A stretch of DNA of 57,410 nucleotides. Origin: a candidate division FCPU426 bacterium. Its GTDB lineage: Bacteria > Oederibacteriota > Muellerivitia > Muellerivitales > Muellerivitaceae. The notes under the pieces are model-generated. The model was not told the DNA's origin, ran no database searches, and saw only the letters and a list, made by a program, of their open reading frames with translations. Location: positions 1 to 57,410 of the forward strand of contig PLZG01000099.1 of assembly GCA_003152075.1 (NCBI GenBank). The letters run 5' to 3'. Every line of letters begins with the position of its first letter. Within the stretch, counting starts at the first letter, position 1. A program made the position numbers and the translations under genes. Shown here piece by piece: positions 22,463-31,124 of this stretch.

Positions 22463-23320
22463 GTGAAAACGACCTTGAAACGGGGGTTGTTCTTGTTCAT
22501 CTTTTTATTCCAACCCTATTCCCTTTGGGCGGGTGAAAATTCATTGCTTTTATTACCCCAGGAACCCATTTTTGACCACTTGATCGGGGATTCAAGGGAA
22601 GCACAAAGTTCCGCCGTAGCCCAATTAAAAACCATGCGATTCGATGGTTCCATCGCGGCCACCCTTGAGTTTTTACAATGGGTTCCGGGGGATAAAACCC
22701 GATGGGGATGGGGAGTCGAGGGAGACACTTTTATCGAGTTGGAATGGCAGCCTCTAAGCCCCGATTCATTGCAAACTTATAATTATTTTTTGGATTTTCC
22801 GGAAAAGGTCAGCGATTGGTATTTGGGAACCTACTTGAGTGAGTCTTCCGGCGACTTCTCCAACCGGGTGGAGTACCTGCACGACAATTCCCACCTGGGA
22901 GACGGGTTTTTCAACACCTTGCAAGGCGCCGTTTATACCCGGGAGAGTTTTCGCTATACGGCCTCATTCCGGCCTTCCGACCAATTCCGGCTTTACGCGG
23001 GCGCGGGTTATTATTTCCATAGTGTCCCCGATGAGCCCCCCTTCTTCCTCCACCTGGGCACGGAAATTTACACCGGTTCTTTCCCTTTTGTCGGCGGTGC
23101 GTTGGGCCGCGGCTATTTCACTTATGATCTCAAGGCCAAACAGGAAGCTGGGGGGGTCCTCAACCAAAACTTCGCGATCGGTTTTCAGTGGAGATGGAAA
23201 AAAGACAGCCGCCAGTCGATCCGCCTGGGGCTTCTTTATTACACCGGTAACAACGAATATGGACAGTTTTATTTACAGAACGATAACCACTGGAGTGTTG
23301 GGCTTTTCTTTGATCCCTGA
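22463..23320 (+). CDS. DUF1207-like exported protein, copy 2
   Basis: About 285 residues. GTG 22463, preceded by GGGAAAGGGCGG, gives a compact signal peptide (KTTLKRGLFLFIFLFQPYSLWAG); TTG 22418 and ATGs at 22442 and 22448 are alternatives, and TTG 22418 would overlap the previous gene by 11 bases. It shares with copy 1 the LPQEPIFDHLIGDSREAQSS start, WYLGTYLSESSG, NSHLGDGFF, EAGGVLNQNFAIGFQW and YGQFYLQNDNHWSVGLFFDP, so the two arose by tandem duplication but have diverged widely. Probably an outer-membrane barrel protein of unknown role. Confidence 0.68.
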   Translation: MKTTLKRGLFLFIFLFQPYSLWAGENSLLLLPQEPIFDHLIGDSREAQSSAVAQLKTMRFDGSIAATLEFLQWVPGDKTRWGWGVEGDTFIELEWQPLSPDSLQTYNYFLDFPEKVSDWYLGTYLSESSGDFSNRVEYLHDNSHLGDGFFNTLQGAVYTRESFRYTASFRPSDQFRLYAGAGYYFHSVPDEPPFFLHLGTEIYTGSFPFVGGALGRGYFTYDLKAKQEAGGVLNQNFAIGFQWRWKKDSRQSIRLGLLYYTGNNEYGQFYLQNDNHWSVGLFFDP

Positions 23321-23778
23321 AATGATTTTTTTAATCATTTCCCCTTCTTCGCCAATTACATGTTCTTGAGGAATACCATCTGTTTTTTTAAATTTGGAAC
23401 AAATTGCCCGCGAGCAGGCACAGCACCTTGTTTCCGTTCGGCTTGTAGCCTCACGACAGGTGTCGGCACTTCCACCCGTCAGCCTTTCGGCTGAAGACGA
23501 TAAAAATCATCTAATCTTGCTTTTCGGTTTGGATCCATCCATTGGAATGGATAGGAAGTGCCTGTTATCAGGCACATCACCTTGTGACTCGCATCGTGGG
23601 TCCTCTCGGGACGGATAAATAAAACGCCATTCATAACCTCAGGGAAGAGGCCTTTTAACGTTACGATACGCTCCCAAAAACCAACCTCCTCCGATGATGG
23701 GGAGTGGTAAGCTATCTCAACTCTTTCCAAGATTTGGTATTTCTTACCTATCTGTTTAACTAATTTGCCGGGTGACCC
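23321..23778. repeat. Intergenic mosaic repeat, copy H
   Basis: Shared modules are TTAATCATTTCCCCTTCTTC (23331-23350); a TGCC...GGCA hairpin near 23404 followed by TAGCCTCACGACAGG; ATCCATCCATTGGAATGGAT (23533-23552), an inverted repeat with one base lost from the left arm; and hairpin GTGCCTG/CAGGCAC (23558-23575) with loop TTAT. The block ends with AACCTCAGGGAAGAGGCC. No gene is supported. Confidence 0.6.
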
Positions 23779-25566
23779 ATGGCGAAAAATGACTCGAATT
23801 TCTTTCCTTTCCTCAAGAGGGCTTTGGGCCCCCTTCTTTTCTTTTTCGCCTTAATTCCTGGCGGAGTTTTGGGGCAAACAGCCACCGCCACCCCTTGCGG
23901 GGCGGGGACCACCACTAACCTCAGCTGGAGCACCCAAGCCCCCATGCCGGGCGCGCTGGCCTATTTTGGGGCGGGTGTGGTCAATGGGCTTGTTTACGCC
24001 GTAGGCGGGCAAATCCCAACCGGCGCGAACACAAACGCCGTGGAATACTATGACCCCATCGCCAACACTTGGACGACCGGACTGGCCCCCATGCCGACCG
24101 CCCGTAGCGTATTTGGAACGGGTGTGATCAATGGAATTATTTACGCGGTGGGAGGGACCAGCAGTACCACGACCGCTTTAAGCACGTTGGAAGCCTATAA
24201 CCCCGCCACCAATACATGGACAACGCTCGCCCCCATGCCGACCCCCCGCTATTCTTTGACCGTGAGTGTGGTGAACGGGATTCTTTATGCCATTGGCGGG
24301 GCGAATCTTGGCGGAAACACAAACGTGGTGGAAGCCTATGATCCCACCACCAACACATGGACCACCATGGCCCCCATGCCGACGCCCCGTGATTATCTTT
24401 CCTCGGGTGTGGCGAATGGAATTATTTACGCCGTTGGAGGTTACAACGCCGGCAGTCTTTTAACCACGGTGGAAGCCTATAACCCCGCAACCAATAGCTG
24501 GACCACCGTGGCATCCCTGCCGGCCGCAATTAACGCCTCGTCCGTGGCAGTGTTGAACGGCGTGCTTTACCAGGTGGGCGGAACATACCAGTCCTCCACC
24601 ACCAACACGGCGGAAACCTATGACCCCATCAGCAATACTTGGTCCGCTGGGCCTCCCATGCCCACTTCCCGCGGTGAGTTGTCCTCGGTGGTGGTCAATG
24701 GGTCTTTATACGCCATTGGCGGCTGGACCTTGACTGGTTATTTACCTACGAATGAGAAATTGACCCAGGCTTGCGCCCCGAGTGGCCCAACCAACACCCC
24801 CACGCAAACCCCCACCAATAGCCCGACATTTACCCCGACACCTTCTCCGACCATTACCCCTCCCTCAACTCCCACGAACAGTCCCACGAGAACCGTTACC
24901 CCAACGGCCACCTCTACGGTGACCCAAACCTTTAGCTCAACCGCTACTAAAACCGCGACTTTTTCGCCAACCGTAACCCGGACGATGACCCCAACCAATA
25001 GCCCGACCAACAGTTTGACCCCGACGAACAGCCCCACAACAACCGATACCTTGACGGCCACCTCCACCCCGACTCAAACCGCTACCCCAACCGTTTCCAG
25101 TACCGCGACTATTTCGCCGACCCTAACCCCGACTATGACCGCGACCAATAGCCCCACCTTGACCAATACATCAACGGTCACTAACACCCCAACCATCACC
25201 GCCACCCCGACTATTTCTTACACCGCCACCAACAGCCCCACCAAAACCCCGACCTTGAGCCCTACCCCCACGCCGGTGGATATTTTTTACGTGGACAAGA
25301 ATTTGTTCGAACCCTCAACCGATAAAAAGTTAAACATCCTGGTTGATTACAACCAATTTCCGGGGGTCTTCAACCTGCGCATTTACAATACGGCGGGGGA
25401 ATATATCAAGAGCTTGGACACGAAAAACCTCACCGGACCCATCAACAAGGCCTATACCTGGGATGGGACCAACTGGAAAGGGGATAACTGCGCCAGCGGG
25501 GTGTACTTCTTCCATCTCATGGAGCCTTACAGCCGGAAGGTGAAAAGAATACTTTTGGTGAGGTAA
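23779..25566 (+). CDS. Exported Kelch-repeat protein with FlgD-like C-terminus
   Basis: A 595-residue protein with a signal peptide (FFPFLKRALGPLLFFFALIP, cut near VLGQ). Six Kelch repeats fill residues ~45-335, each with NGIIYAVGG, EAYNPATNTW and APMPTPR elements, forming one beta-propeller. A linker of ~160 residues built from NSPT, TPTM and STPT units follows, then a FlgD-like C-terminal module (FYVDKNLFEPSTD, LRIYNTAGEYIKSL, WDGTNWKGDNCASGVYFF) ending KRILLVR. Architecture parallels the NHL and IPT/TIG proteins: variable binding domain, PT linker, common C-terminus. The convergent downstream gene is separated by a likely bidirectional terminator. Confidence 0.85.
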   Translation: MAKNDSNFFPFLKRALGPLLFFFALIPGGVLGQTATATPCGAGTTTNLSWSTQAPMPGALAYFGAGVVNGLVYAVGGQIPTGANTNAVEYYDPIANTWTTGLAPMPTARSVFGTGVINGIIYAVGGTSSTTTALSTLEAYNPATNTWTTLAPMPTPRYSLTVSVVNGILYAIGGANLGGNTNVVEAYDPTTNTWTTMAPMPTPRDYLSSGVANGIIYAVGGYNAGSLLTTVEAYNPATNSWTTVASLPAAINASSVAVLNGVLYQVGGTYQSSTTNTAETYDPISNTWSAGPPMPTSRGELSSVVVNGSLYAIGGWTLTGYLPTNEKLTQACAPSGPTNTPTQTPTNSPTFTPTPSPTITPPSTPTNSPTRTVTPTATSTVTQTFSSTATKTATFSPTVTRTMTPTNSPTNSLTPTNSPTTTDTLTATSTPTQTATPTVSSTATISPTLTPTMTATNSPTLTNTSTVTNTPTITATPTISYTATNSPTKTPTLSPTPTPVDIFYVDKNLFEPSTDKKLNILVDYNQFPGVFNLRIYNTAGEYIKSLDTKNLTGPINKAYTWDGTNWKGDNCASGVYFFHLMEPYSRKVKRILLVR

Positions 25567-25569
25567 CGA

Positions 25570-25598
25570 AACAAAGGCGAAGCCATTGCCTCTTTGTT
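25570..25598. terminator. Probable bidirectional terminator
   Basis: AACAAAGGC (25570-25578) pairs with GCCTCTTTGTT (25588-25598) with a two-base bulge. It lies between the convergent Kelch gene and the - strand lipoprotein gene. There is no long T-run, so the call rests on position and fold. Confidence 0.45.
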
Positions 25599-25643
25599 AA
25601 ACCGCCGTGGGATACCCATTTTTTGTTTTGGAAAAATAAAGGT

Positions 25644-26759
25644 TTATTGGATGTAGGTATCCCCAAAGCTGATATTTTGGAGCAGGCCGTTGGTGGTGGG
25701 GGTCAATGAGCCCAAGTTAAGATAGGGGTCGCCGGTATCAAATACGTAATCACCGTTGGCGTCAAACCAGGCCCGCAGGTAAAGAGGCGTTAGCCCCGTA
25801 TTGCTGCCCCCGTCGTTGGTGACGAAGTAATAGGTGTCCCCATTGGAAATAATCCCGGTTAGGTAGACTTGTGTTGTGTAAGCCGCGTCGGAATAAGCCG
25901 CGATAAAGACATGCCGGCATAGGCCTAACGTGCCCCGGCTTCCCGTGTAAGCCGCCGTTCCAAAAATGCCCCAATAACTGCAGGTGTCGTCGAAGGTTAG
26001 GCTGGGGCCAGTGGTGGTGGTGCCCGCGGACCCGGTGACCGTGACCGGGTAAGTGGCCACCGTAGCGGGGATGGTGCAGGCCCCGGTGGTGGTGTAGCGC
26101 ATTCCGGGAACATGATATAAATAAAGCCAGCTGTTCTGGTTAAAGGGTGAAGATTTTGTGATTCCGTTGTAATCGAAATAAGCCGAGAGTTGGTAGGTAC
26201 CCGTAAACAGGGTCCCGAGAACATAGCTCCCCCCGCTGGATAAAATCTCGAAACCGCCCGCTTCCATTTGGCTCAACCCCATGATCCAGGAAGGCGTTCC
26301 GCCCGCCACGAAAATGTTGTGGCTGACATCCACAGTTCCGGTTCCGCTATAGGTTAAGGAACCATTCTGGTAATAGGTAGGTGTAGGGGGAGCGGTGCCG
26401 GTGAGGGTTGGCGTGGCTGTCCGGCAAGCCGTGCCCGTCCAGGTGGGCGTGGAGGTGAACCAGGTTCCGGTGGGAGTGGGAGACAAAGTGGTTGTGGGTG
26501 TATTCGTTATGGTCGCAACGGGAGTGTTGGTTGGCGTGAGGGTGGGGCTGGGCGAGGGGCTATTGGTAGGCGAATTGGTGGGTGAACCGGGAGCGGGGGT
26601 AGTACTCGGTGTGTTAGTGGGGGAATTAGAGGGGGTATTCGTAGCAACCAGTGGGGGAGTCGAGGGCGTGGGCACGGTTAATTTGCTGGAACAGGCTTGA
26701 ATGAATAGGATGATCAGTAACGGGCCGAGAAATAGGATGCTTAAGAGACGGATTTTCAT
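25644..26759 (-). CDS. Lipoprotein with Pro/Thr/Ser linker and C-terminal beta domain
   Basis: A 371-residue lipoprotein. AAGGGGG six bases before the ATG fixes the start; the signal MKIRLLSILFLGPLLIILF ends in lipobox IQAC, followed by SSKLTVPTPSTPP. Residues ~40-130 are a PT/NSPT linker. From ~130 onward the protein is beta-rich with Gly/Thr/Tyr (GTYQLSAYFDYNG, TGACTIPATVATYPVTVTG, YYFVTNDGGSNTG, FDANGDYVFDTGDPYLNLG). The last motif is Asp-rich and could bind calcium. I do not recognise the domain. Third member of the PT-linker lipoprotein group in the window. Confidence 0.8.
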   Translation of the reverse strand: MKIRLLSILFLGPLLIILFIQACSSKLTVPTPSTPPLVATNTPSNSPTNTPSTTPAPGSPTNSPTNSPSPSPTLTPTNTPVATITNTPTTTLSPTPTGTWFTSTPTWTGTACRTATPTLTGTAPPTPTYYQNGSLTYSGTGTVDVSHNIFVAGGTPSWIMGLSQMEAGGFEILSSGGSYVLGTLFTGTYQLSAYFDYNGITKSSPFNQNSWLYLYHVPGMRYTTTGACTIPATVATYPVTVTGSAGTTTTGPSLTFDDTCSYWGIFGTAAYTGSRGTLGLCRHVFIAAYSDAAYTTQVYLTGIISNGDTYYFVTNDGGSNTGLTPLYLRAWFDANGDYVFDTGDPYLNLGSLTPTTNGLLQNISFGDTYIQ

Positions 26760-26943
26760 AGTTGCCCCCTTATTTACACTCTAGACGGGAAAAGGGTGTT
26801 TTAGTTCAAATTTTCTGAGAAAAAAAGGGGTTAGGTTTCCCAAACCGCAGCGAAGGACAGTGGCAGCACGTAACGGTCGACCGGAAAATCGAAAAATCAT
26901 CGCCCTAAATATTCTGCAAAGACCTGACTTAGGCACCTTTCAT

Positions 26944-26979
26944 CTTGAGGAAAATCAGGGGCGGGAATAAGCTTCCTCA
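26944..26979 (+). promoter_or_regulatory. Conserved leader of a PT-linker lipoprotein gene
   Basis: CTTGAGGAA (26944-26952) followed by AGGGGCGGGAATA repeats the layout seen at 11236-11261. Here TGAGGAA (26946-26952) can pair with TTCCTCA (26973-26979). The ATG at 26988 has no other strong ribosome site. A role in controlling initiation is inferred. Confidence 0.45.
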
Positions 26980-26987
26980 GAAGTTAT

Positions 26988-28324
26988 ATGAAGACCACCA
27001 CAAAATTTGGAATGTTGGGGATTCTTTCCGTTCTCGCTGGCTTGACCCTATTTACCAGTTGTTCCAGCAACAATAACCCCACTTCGGCCCAGGCCATAGC
27101 CACCCCGGTACCTTTCACAGCCACGCCGGTGATTACAAATACCCTCACCAAGAGCCCGACTAATAGCCCAACCAGTACCCCTAGCGCGACAGCTACCGTT
27201 ACCCCGACCAAAACCCCGAGCCTGACTGCCACTAACAGCCCTACCCGACCCCGAGTACGACAGCCACCAATAGCCCAACCTGGACAATCAGTAACACTGC
27301 CACTGATAGCCCCACGACTACTCCCACCGGGACCCCGACCAATTCACCGACCCTCACTTGGACTTTTATAGCCACACCCGTTTTTTATTCCAATTTCTGC
27401 ACCGCAGCTGCCCCCAACGGGTTTTATTTAAACGCCAGCTCGCTCGGGGTGGCCGAGGTGGAAACCAGTCCCGCCACCGTTGCCGCCATCCAAAGTTATA
27501 CCGTTGGCTCGGGGGGAAGCCTATCCCCGCCGGCTTCGTCTAATACGGTGGTCATTGGCGTCCCCACTCAGGCCGCCACGCCCGCTTGGCAGGGAACGAC
27601 TGTTAATCTTAGTTTCCCGAGTGCCCTGGCCGTTTCGGGGAACTATTGGGCCATGCTGGACAACCAACCGAACGGGGGCGCCACCCTATGGGTGGGGGAT
27701 AAAGGCACTTGGACTTCCCCGGATTTTGGTTTTGGCGGCCCCTACGAGGCGAGTACGACCGGCTATGTAGGCTTGCCCTTTAATAATCCGACGGGGTTGG
27801 CTGGAGATTCGCTGGGTGGATTTTATGTCGCGGACGCTGGAAACGGTTACATTGAAGAGTTCGGCGTCGGGGGGTCCAGTCCGGTTCCGCTTCACCGGTG
27901 GAACGGGCCCCCTGGCATGAATTTCATCAAACCCAATGTGGTGGCCTGCGATGCCGGAAACAATGTTTGGGTAGGGGATTCAGGAGCCAGTCCGTCGGTG
28001 TTGCAAGAATTTTCCTCGGGCGGAGTCACTTGTTTGGGTTCTTGGAACCTGATTCCGGGCTGCGTGATTAACGGCCTAGCTGTTTACAACACGGGGGGCG
28101 GGTCCGCCACAGTTTATGTTTCGGATAGGGGAAATGGCGGCATGGTCGAGGCTTATTTGGTTCAACCCCCTTTCAATTGCAACCTTTTCGGAATGTGGGG
28201 TGACCCGCACGCTCCCCACGAACACTACCCCTTTGTTCCTTCCTGCATCGTTCTCGATATGAACCACAATCAAATCCTGATTGGGGACACAGGGAATGAC
28301 CTTATTCAGGTTTTTGGTCCTTAA
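26988..28324 (+). pseudogene. PT-linker lipoprotein with NHL-like domain, split by a frameshift
   Basis: The first frame (26988-27371) gives signal MKTTTKFGMLGILSVLAGL, lipobox LFTSC, SSNNNPTS and a PT linker. At 27244-27246 (ACCC, where ACCCC is expected from the repeated ACCCCGACC pattern) the sensible frame shifts by one base and continues with NSPTWTISNT, then reads to 28324. The C-terminal ~280 residues contain NHL-like propeller units (GGFYVADAGNGYIEEFG, NNVWVGDSGASPSVLQEF, NQILIGDTGNDLIQVFGP). Read through the shift, the protein would be ~445 residues. The frameshift may be real decay, phase variation in a repeat, or a sequencing error. The N-terminus is homologous to the lipoprotein at 11272, while the C-terminus is not. 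Confidence 0.72.
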
Positions 28325-28414
28325 GTAATAAACAAAGGGGCCGGTGGTTTGACGTGCTCCCCTTACTCACCATTTGCCCACCATTTATATTGTTAAAATT
28401 GGCTTTGTCTTCAT

Positions 28415-29035
28415 TTAGGGTTCCTTGTATTTCACGCCGCAACCGTAGGGAAGGGTCGTTTTGACGGTCACTTCCTTGCCCGAAAAGGCTTCTCCCAGTG
28501 CTTGGTCCACATAGTTCACATAAGGTTTCCCGTCTTGGGTTTGGTTGGAAAAGTTGTCTTCCAGGGGAGCGTTGTCCACCGCGCCGTTGTATATAAGAAG
28601 ACCGTTTGGGTCGATGATGAATAGGTGGGGAGTGGTTTTGGCCCCGTAAGCATGGCCGATGACGCCGGAGGGGTCCAACAGGGTGGCGGTTGGCATGGCC
28701 CCGGAGCGGCGGTTATCCAGGTCCGCCCTTTTCGCCTTCACGTAACCTTCCTTGCCGGGGGCGGAGGAAATGACCTGGAACCAGACCACCCCTTTCCCGG
28801 TCCATATCTGCTGGAGTCTTTGCATCTTGCCTTTGTATTGGCTCTGGGTGAAGGGACAGTCGTGATTATGCCATTCCAAAACCACGAACTTGCTTTTGTA
28901 ATCGGCAAGCTTATGAATTTTTCCGTTGGAATCCCTGCCGATAAAGTCCGGGCTTTTTTCACCCACCTTGGCCGCCTGGGCCAAGCCGAAGAGGCCAAGA
29001 GTGATGAAACCAGCGATCCAAATGGTTTTTTTCAA
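28415..29035 (-). CDS. Exported redoxin (thioredoxin-like peroxiredoxin family)
   Basis: A 206-residue protein starting at TTG 29035 (GGGGG upstream), with a signal peptide (KKTIWIAGFITLGLFGLAQA). The redoxin fold is clear: VGEKSPDFIGRDSNGK, EWHNHDCPFTQSQY with a single active-site Cys, ATLLDPSGVIGHAYGAKTTP, HLFIIDPNGLLIYNGAVD, and the family's C-terminal PYGCGVKY with a second Cys. Members are thiol peroxidases or oxidoreductases of the periplasm. The PTATL and TTPH cis-proline region is intact. It is monocistronic, converging on the frameshifted lipoprotein gene. Confidence 0.88.
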   Translation of the reverse strand: MKKTIWIAGFITLGLFGLAQAAKVGEKSPDFIGRDSNGKIHKLADYKSKFVVLEWHNHDCPFTQSQYKGKMQRLQQIWTGKGVVWFQVISSAPGKEGYVKAKRADLDNRRSGAMPTATLLDPSGVIGHAYGAKTTPHLFIIDPNGLLIYNGAVDNAPLEDNFSNQTQDGKPYVNYVDQALGEAFSGKEVTVKTTLPYGCGVKYKEP

Positions 29036-29119
29036 AGTGGCCCCCGATGGCAGGATTTTAGTTTAAGCGGGGAGTAAAACAAAGGGGTCGGGCTGGAGTT
29101 CCCAGGCTGAACCTCAAAT

Positions 29120-29677
29120 TTAAATATCATCCGAAAAGGGTTCAAGGACGGTGTAAAAGCTGTCCACCGTAATTTTGACCAGGTCCCCCAGCTTGTCCGT
29201 GGAAACCAATAGTTCCCGCCGGACCTTCCGGCCACCCTCCAGTCGGGTTAGCTGGGCGCGTATGTTTTTCTGGAGTTTTCCCGTATTCAGAGTTTCAAGA
29301 GCGGAACGGTGGATGGCGCAATCGAGGCAAGCGGTGCTTCCCCCGCAGCGCTCCGCCAGAAGGGCATTGAGGCAACCCAAAAGCTCGCCGGTTAGGAGTC
29401 CAATAGGCTTGGGTGACCATTCGCAGAAGGCTTTTAAGAAGCTTCCGTTGAAGGCTATGACCCGAAGGTCCGAGTTGACCACCAGGGTGGGGAGCATGAG
29501 ATTATCCACGTACTTTTTTAGATCCTGCCCCTGTTGGTGTTCGAAAATTTCCTCGCACTCCGGGCAGACGCCGAAGGGGCTATTGGGGTCGCCGAAAATC
29601 CCGCCGGCTTGAAATTCCCTCATGCAATTGGAACAAAGTGTTTTCGCGGGCACGGTTGGCTCCTGCTTGAAGATCAT
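29120..29677 (-). CDS. PAS-domain protein with zinc ribbon and four-Cys cluster
   Basis: A 185-residue soluble protein. Cys 15, 18, 38 and 41 (LCSNCMR, GVCPECEE) form an N-terminal zinc ribbon. Residues ~55-185 are a PAS domain (LMLPTLVVNSDLRVIAFN). Within it, Cys 102, 111, 117 and 120 (GCLNA, RCGGSTACLDCAI) form a cluster of the type seen in PAS proteins thought to hold an iron-sulfur cluster. There is no kinase or DNA-binding output, so it may act by protein contact as a redox or oxygen sensor. It lies close upstream of the redoxin gene on the same strand (85-bp gap), which fits an oxidative role. Confidence 0.65.
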   Translation of the reverse strand: MIFKQEPTVPAKTLCSNCMREFQAGGIFGDPNSPFGVCPECEEIFEHQQGQDLKKYVDNLMLPTLVVNSDLRVIAFNGSFLKAFCEWSPKPIGLLTGELLGCLNALLAERCGGSTACLDCAIHRSALETLNTGKLQKNIRAQLTRLEGGRKVRRELLVSTDKLGDLVKITVDSFYTVLEPFSDDI

Positions 29678-30075
29678 TTCTTAACCCTGGATGGGGTTTT
29701 GCTTTCTTTTGCGACTAAAAATGAGAGGTTGCCGAAAGTAAGTCGGGCCTTAAAGGCATGTGGGTGGGCTGGAACCAATTGGAAGCAGGGAAGCTCCTTC
29801 TGAATAGGGTTGAGTCACCCCTAATTCCAAGATTCACTCGGGTGTTTATCGTAACGGTTGGCTAAAAATTGACATATGAGCTACATCAGCAAGGGTCAAG
29901 CAAAGGTTCAAACCTACATCATTACACTTTAAAGAAAAGAAGCGGCATTGGCCTTTTAGCCTTAAAATGATCCCGCTTTTGGATTACTTTTCCTTTTGAG
30001 GTGTTATTGAGCTCCGTTACATTCCTAGTTGAAAACCACGTCAAAAAAATATTTTGGGTTCTCGCGGGTTCGAGA
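29678..30075. other. Spacer between divergent genes
   Basis: No gene is supported. A TTGACA at 29869-29874 has no good -10 partner at the right distance. A short CATTACACTTTAAAG (29921-29935) resembles the first module of the mosaic repeat. A GTG at 30001 opens the downstream frame earlier but lacks a spaced ribosome site. Confidence 0.4.
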
Positions 30076-31122
30076 ATGAAAAACCGAGACCTGCTGTCAC
30101 TTCCGTTTTCTTCCTCTCCCTCGATATTGGTTTTGCGCCCTGACCGGCTGGGAGACTTCATCCTCTCGATCCCGGCCCTGATGGAGCTGGAAAAAAGGGC
30201 GGGGCCTGGCGCCCGGCTAACCATCGTGGCAGGAGAAAGAAACGCGGATATTGCCCGGTTTTTTTTCCCGAAAGCCCAAGTCCTCGTCTTCAGGAAATCC
30301 ATCGTGGGGAGATTTTTCCTTTTCGCGCGGCTTTGGTCCGGGCGTTATGATGTGACCCTTGATTTTCATTCCTACCCTTTTTCGACCACTTCCGCCTTGA
30401 TGGCCCTCCTGTCCGGGAGTCCCTGCCGAATTGGTTTTTTGGATTCGGGCGGGTACAAAGAACTTTCCAAGAAGGTTTTCAACCTGGTGGTTCCGCCCCC
30501 GGGGGAGAACCTGCCGGAGAAAGAAAAAAGCTTTTTATTGGTGAAAAAGTTGTTTCCGCGGGCATCAAGTTCGGGCAAGTCCTTCCCGGTTCCGGCTTTG
30601 CCCAGGGATGTGCAGTCGCGGGTTGAATCTTTCACTCAGCCGATGAAGCTGGGGAGAAAAGACCGGGTGGTTGGCCTGCATCCGACCTTACAAAAAGAAG
30701 ACAACCGATGGTCACAAGAAAGGTATGTCGAACTCATAAATCAATTACGCCGAAATCCCAACGTAAAGATTGTTCTAGTCCATGGAAAGGGAGAGGGGAG
30801 CGAATTGGAACGATTTAAGGGTGCCTTGGGAGACCTTCAGGGGGTCTTTGTCCTTCCCGCCAATGATATTTTATTTATACTGGGGGTCGTCCAAGGCTTT
30901 GACCTGTTCGCCTGTGGTGACAGCGGCTTGGCCCACCTGGCGGCCCTGGTGACAAGAGTGCTCGCGATCTTCGGCCCCAGTGACCCGCGCCGATGGGGGC
31001 CCTTGGAAACCACGATGGGGAAGCCGAAAATATTCCGTAAAAAAGATTGGCTCTGTGACTCGGTAACTTCCCTGGAAGTGGCCAAGGAAATCCAAAAAAC
31101 TTTGAAACGCGCTAAGGGTTAA
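30076..31122 (+). CDS. GT9 family glycosyltransferase (LPS heptosyltransferase-like)
   Basis: About 348 residues. LRPDRLGDFILSIPALMEL near the N-terminus is the GT9 signature (acceptor/donor loop), and the C-terminal half has VVGLHPTLQKEDNRW, LFACGDSGLAHLAALV and FGPSDPRRWGP, as in ADP-heptose:LPS heptosyltransferases. It would act at the cytoplasmic face in LPS core or related glycan assembly. ATG 30076 is preferred; GTG 30001 would add 25 hydrophobic residues. It ends two bases before ftsY, so the two are probably cotranscribed. Confidence 0.85.
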   Translation: MKNRDLLSLPFSSSPSILVLRPDRLGDFILSIPALMELEKRAGPGARLTIVAGERNADIARFFFPKAQVLVFRKSIVGRFFLFARLWSGRYDVTLDFHSYPFSTTSALMALLSGSPCRIGFLDSGGYKELSKKVFNLVVPPPGENLPEKEKSFLLVKKLFPRASSSGKSFPVPALPRDVQSRVESFTQPMKLGRKDRVVGLHPTLQKEDNRWSQERYVELINQLRRNPNVKIVLVHGKGEGSELERFKGALGDLQGVFVLPANDILFILGVVQGFDLFACGDSGLAHLAALVTRVLAIFGPSDPRRWGPLETTMGKPKIFRKKDWLCDSVTSLEVAKEIQKTLKRAKG

Positions 31123-31124
31123 AA

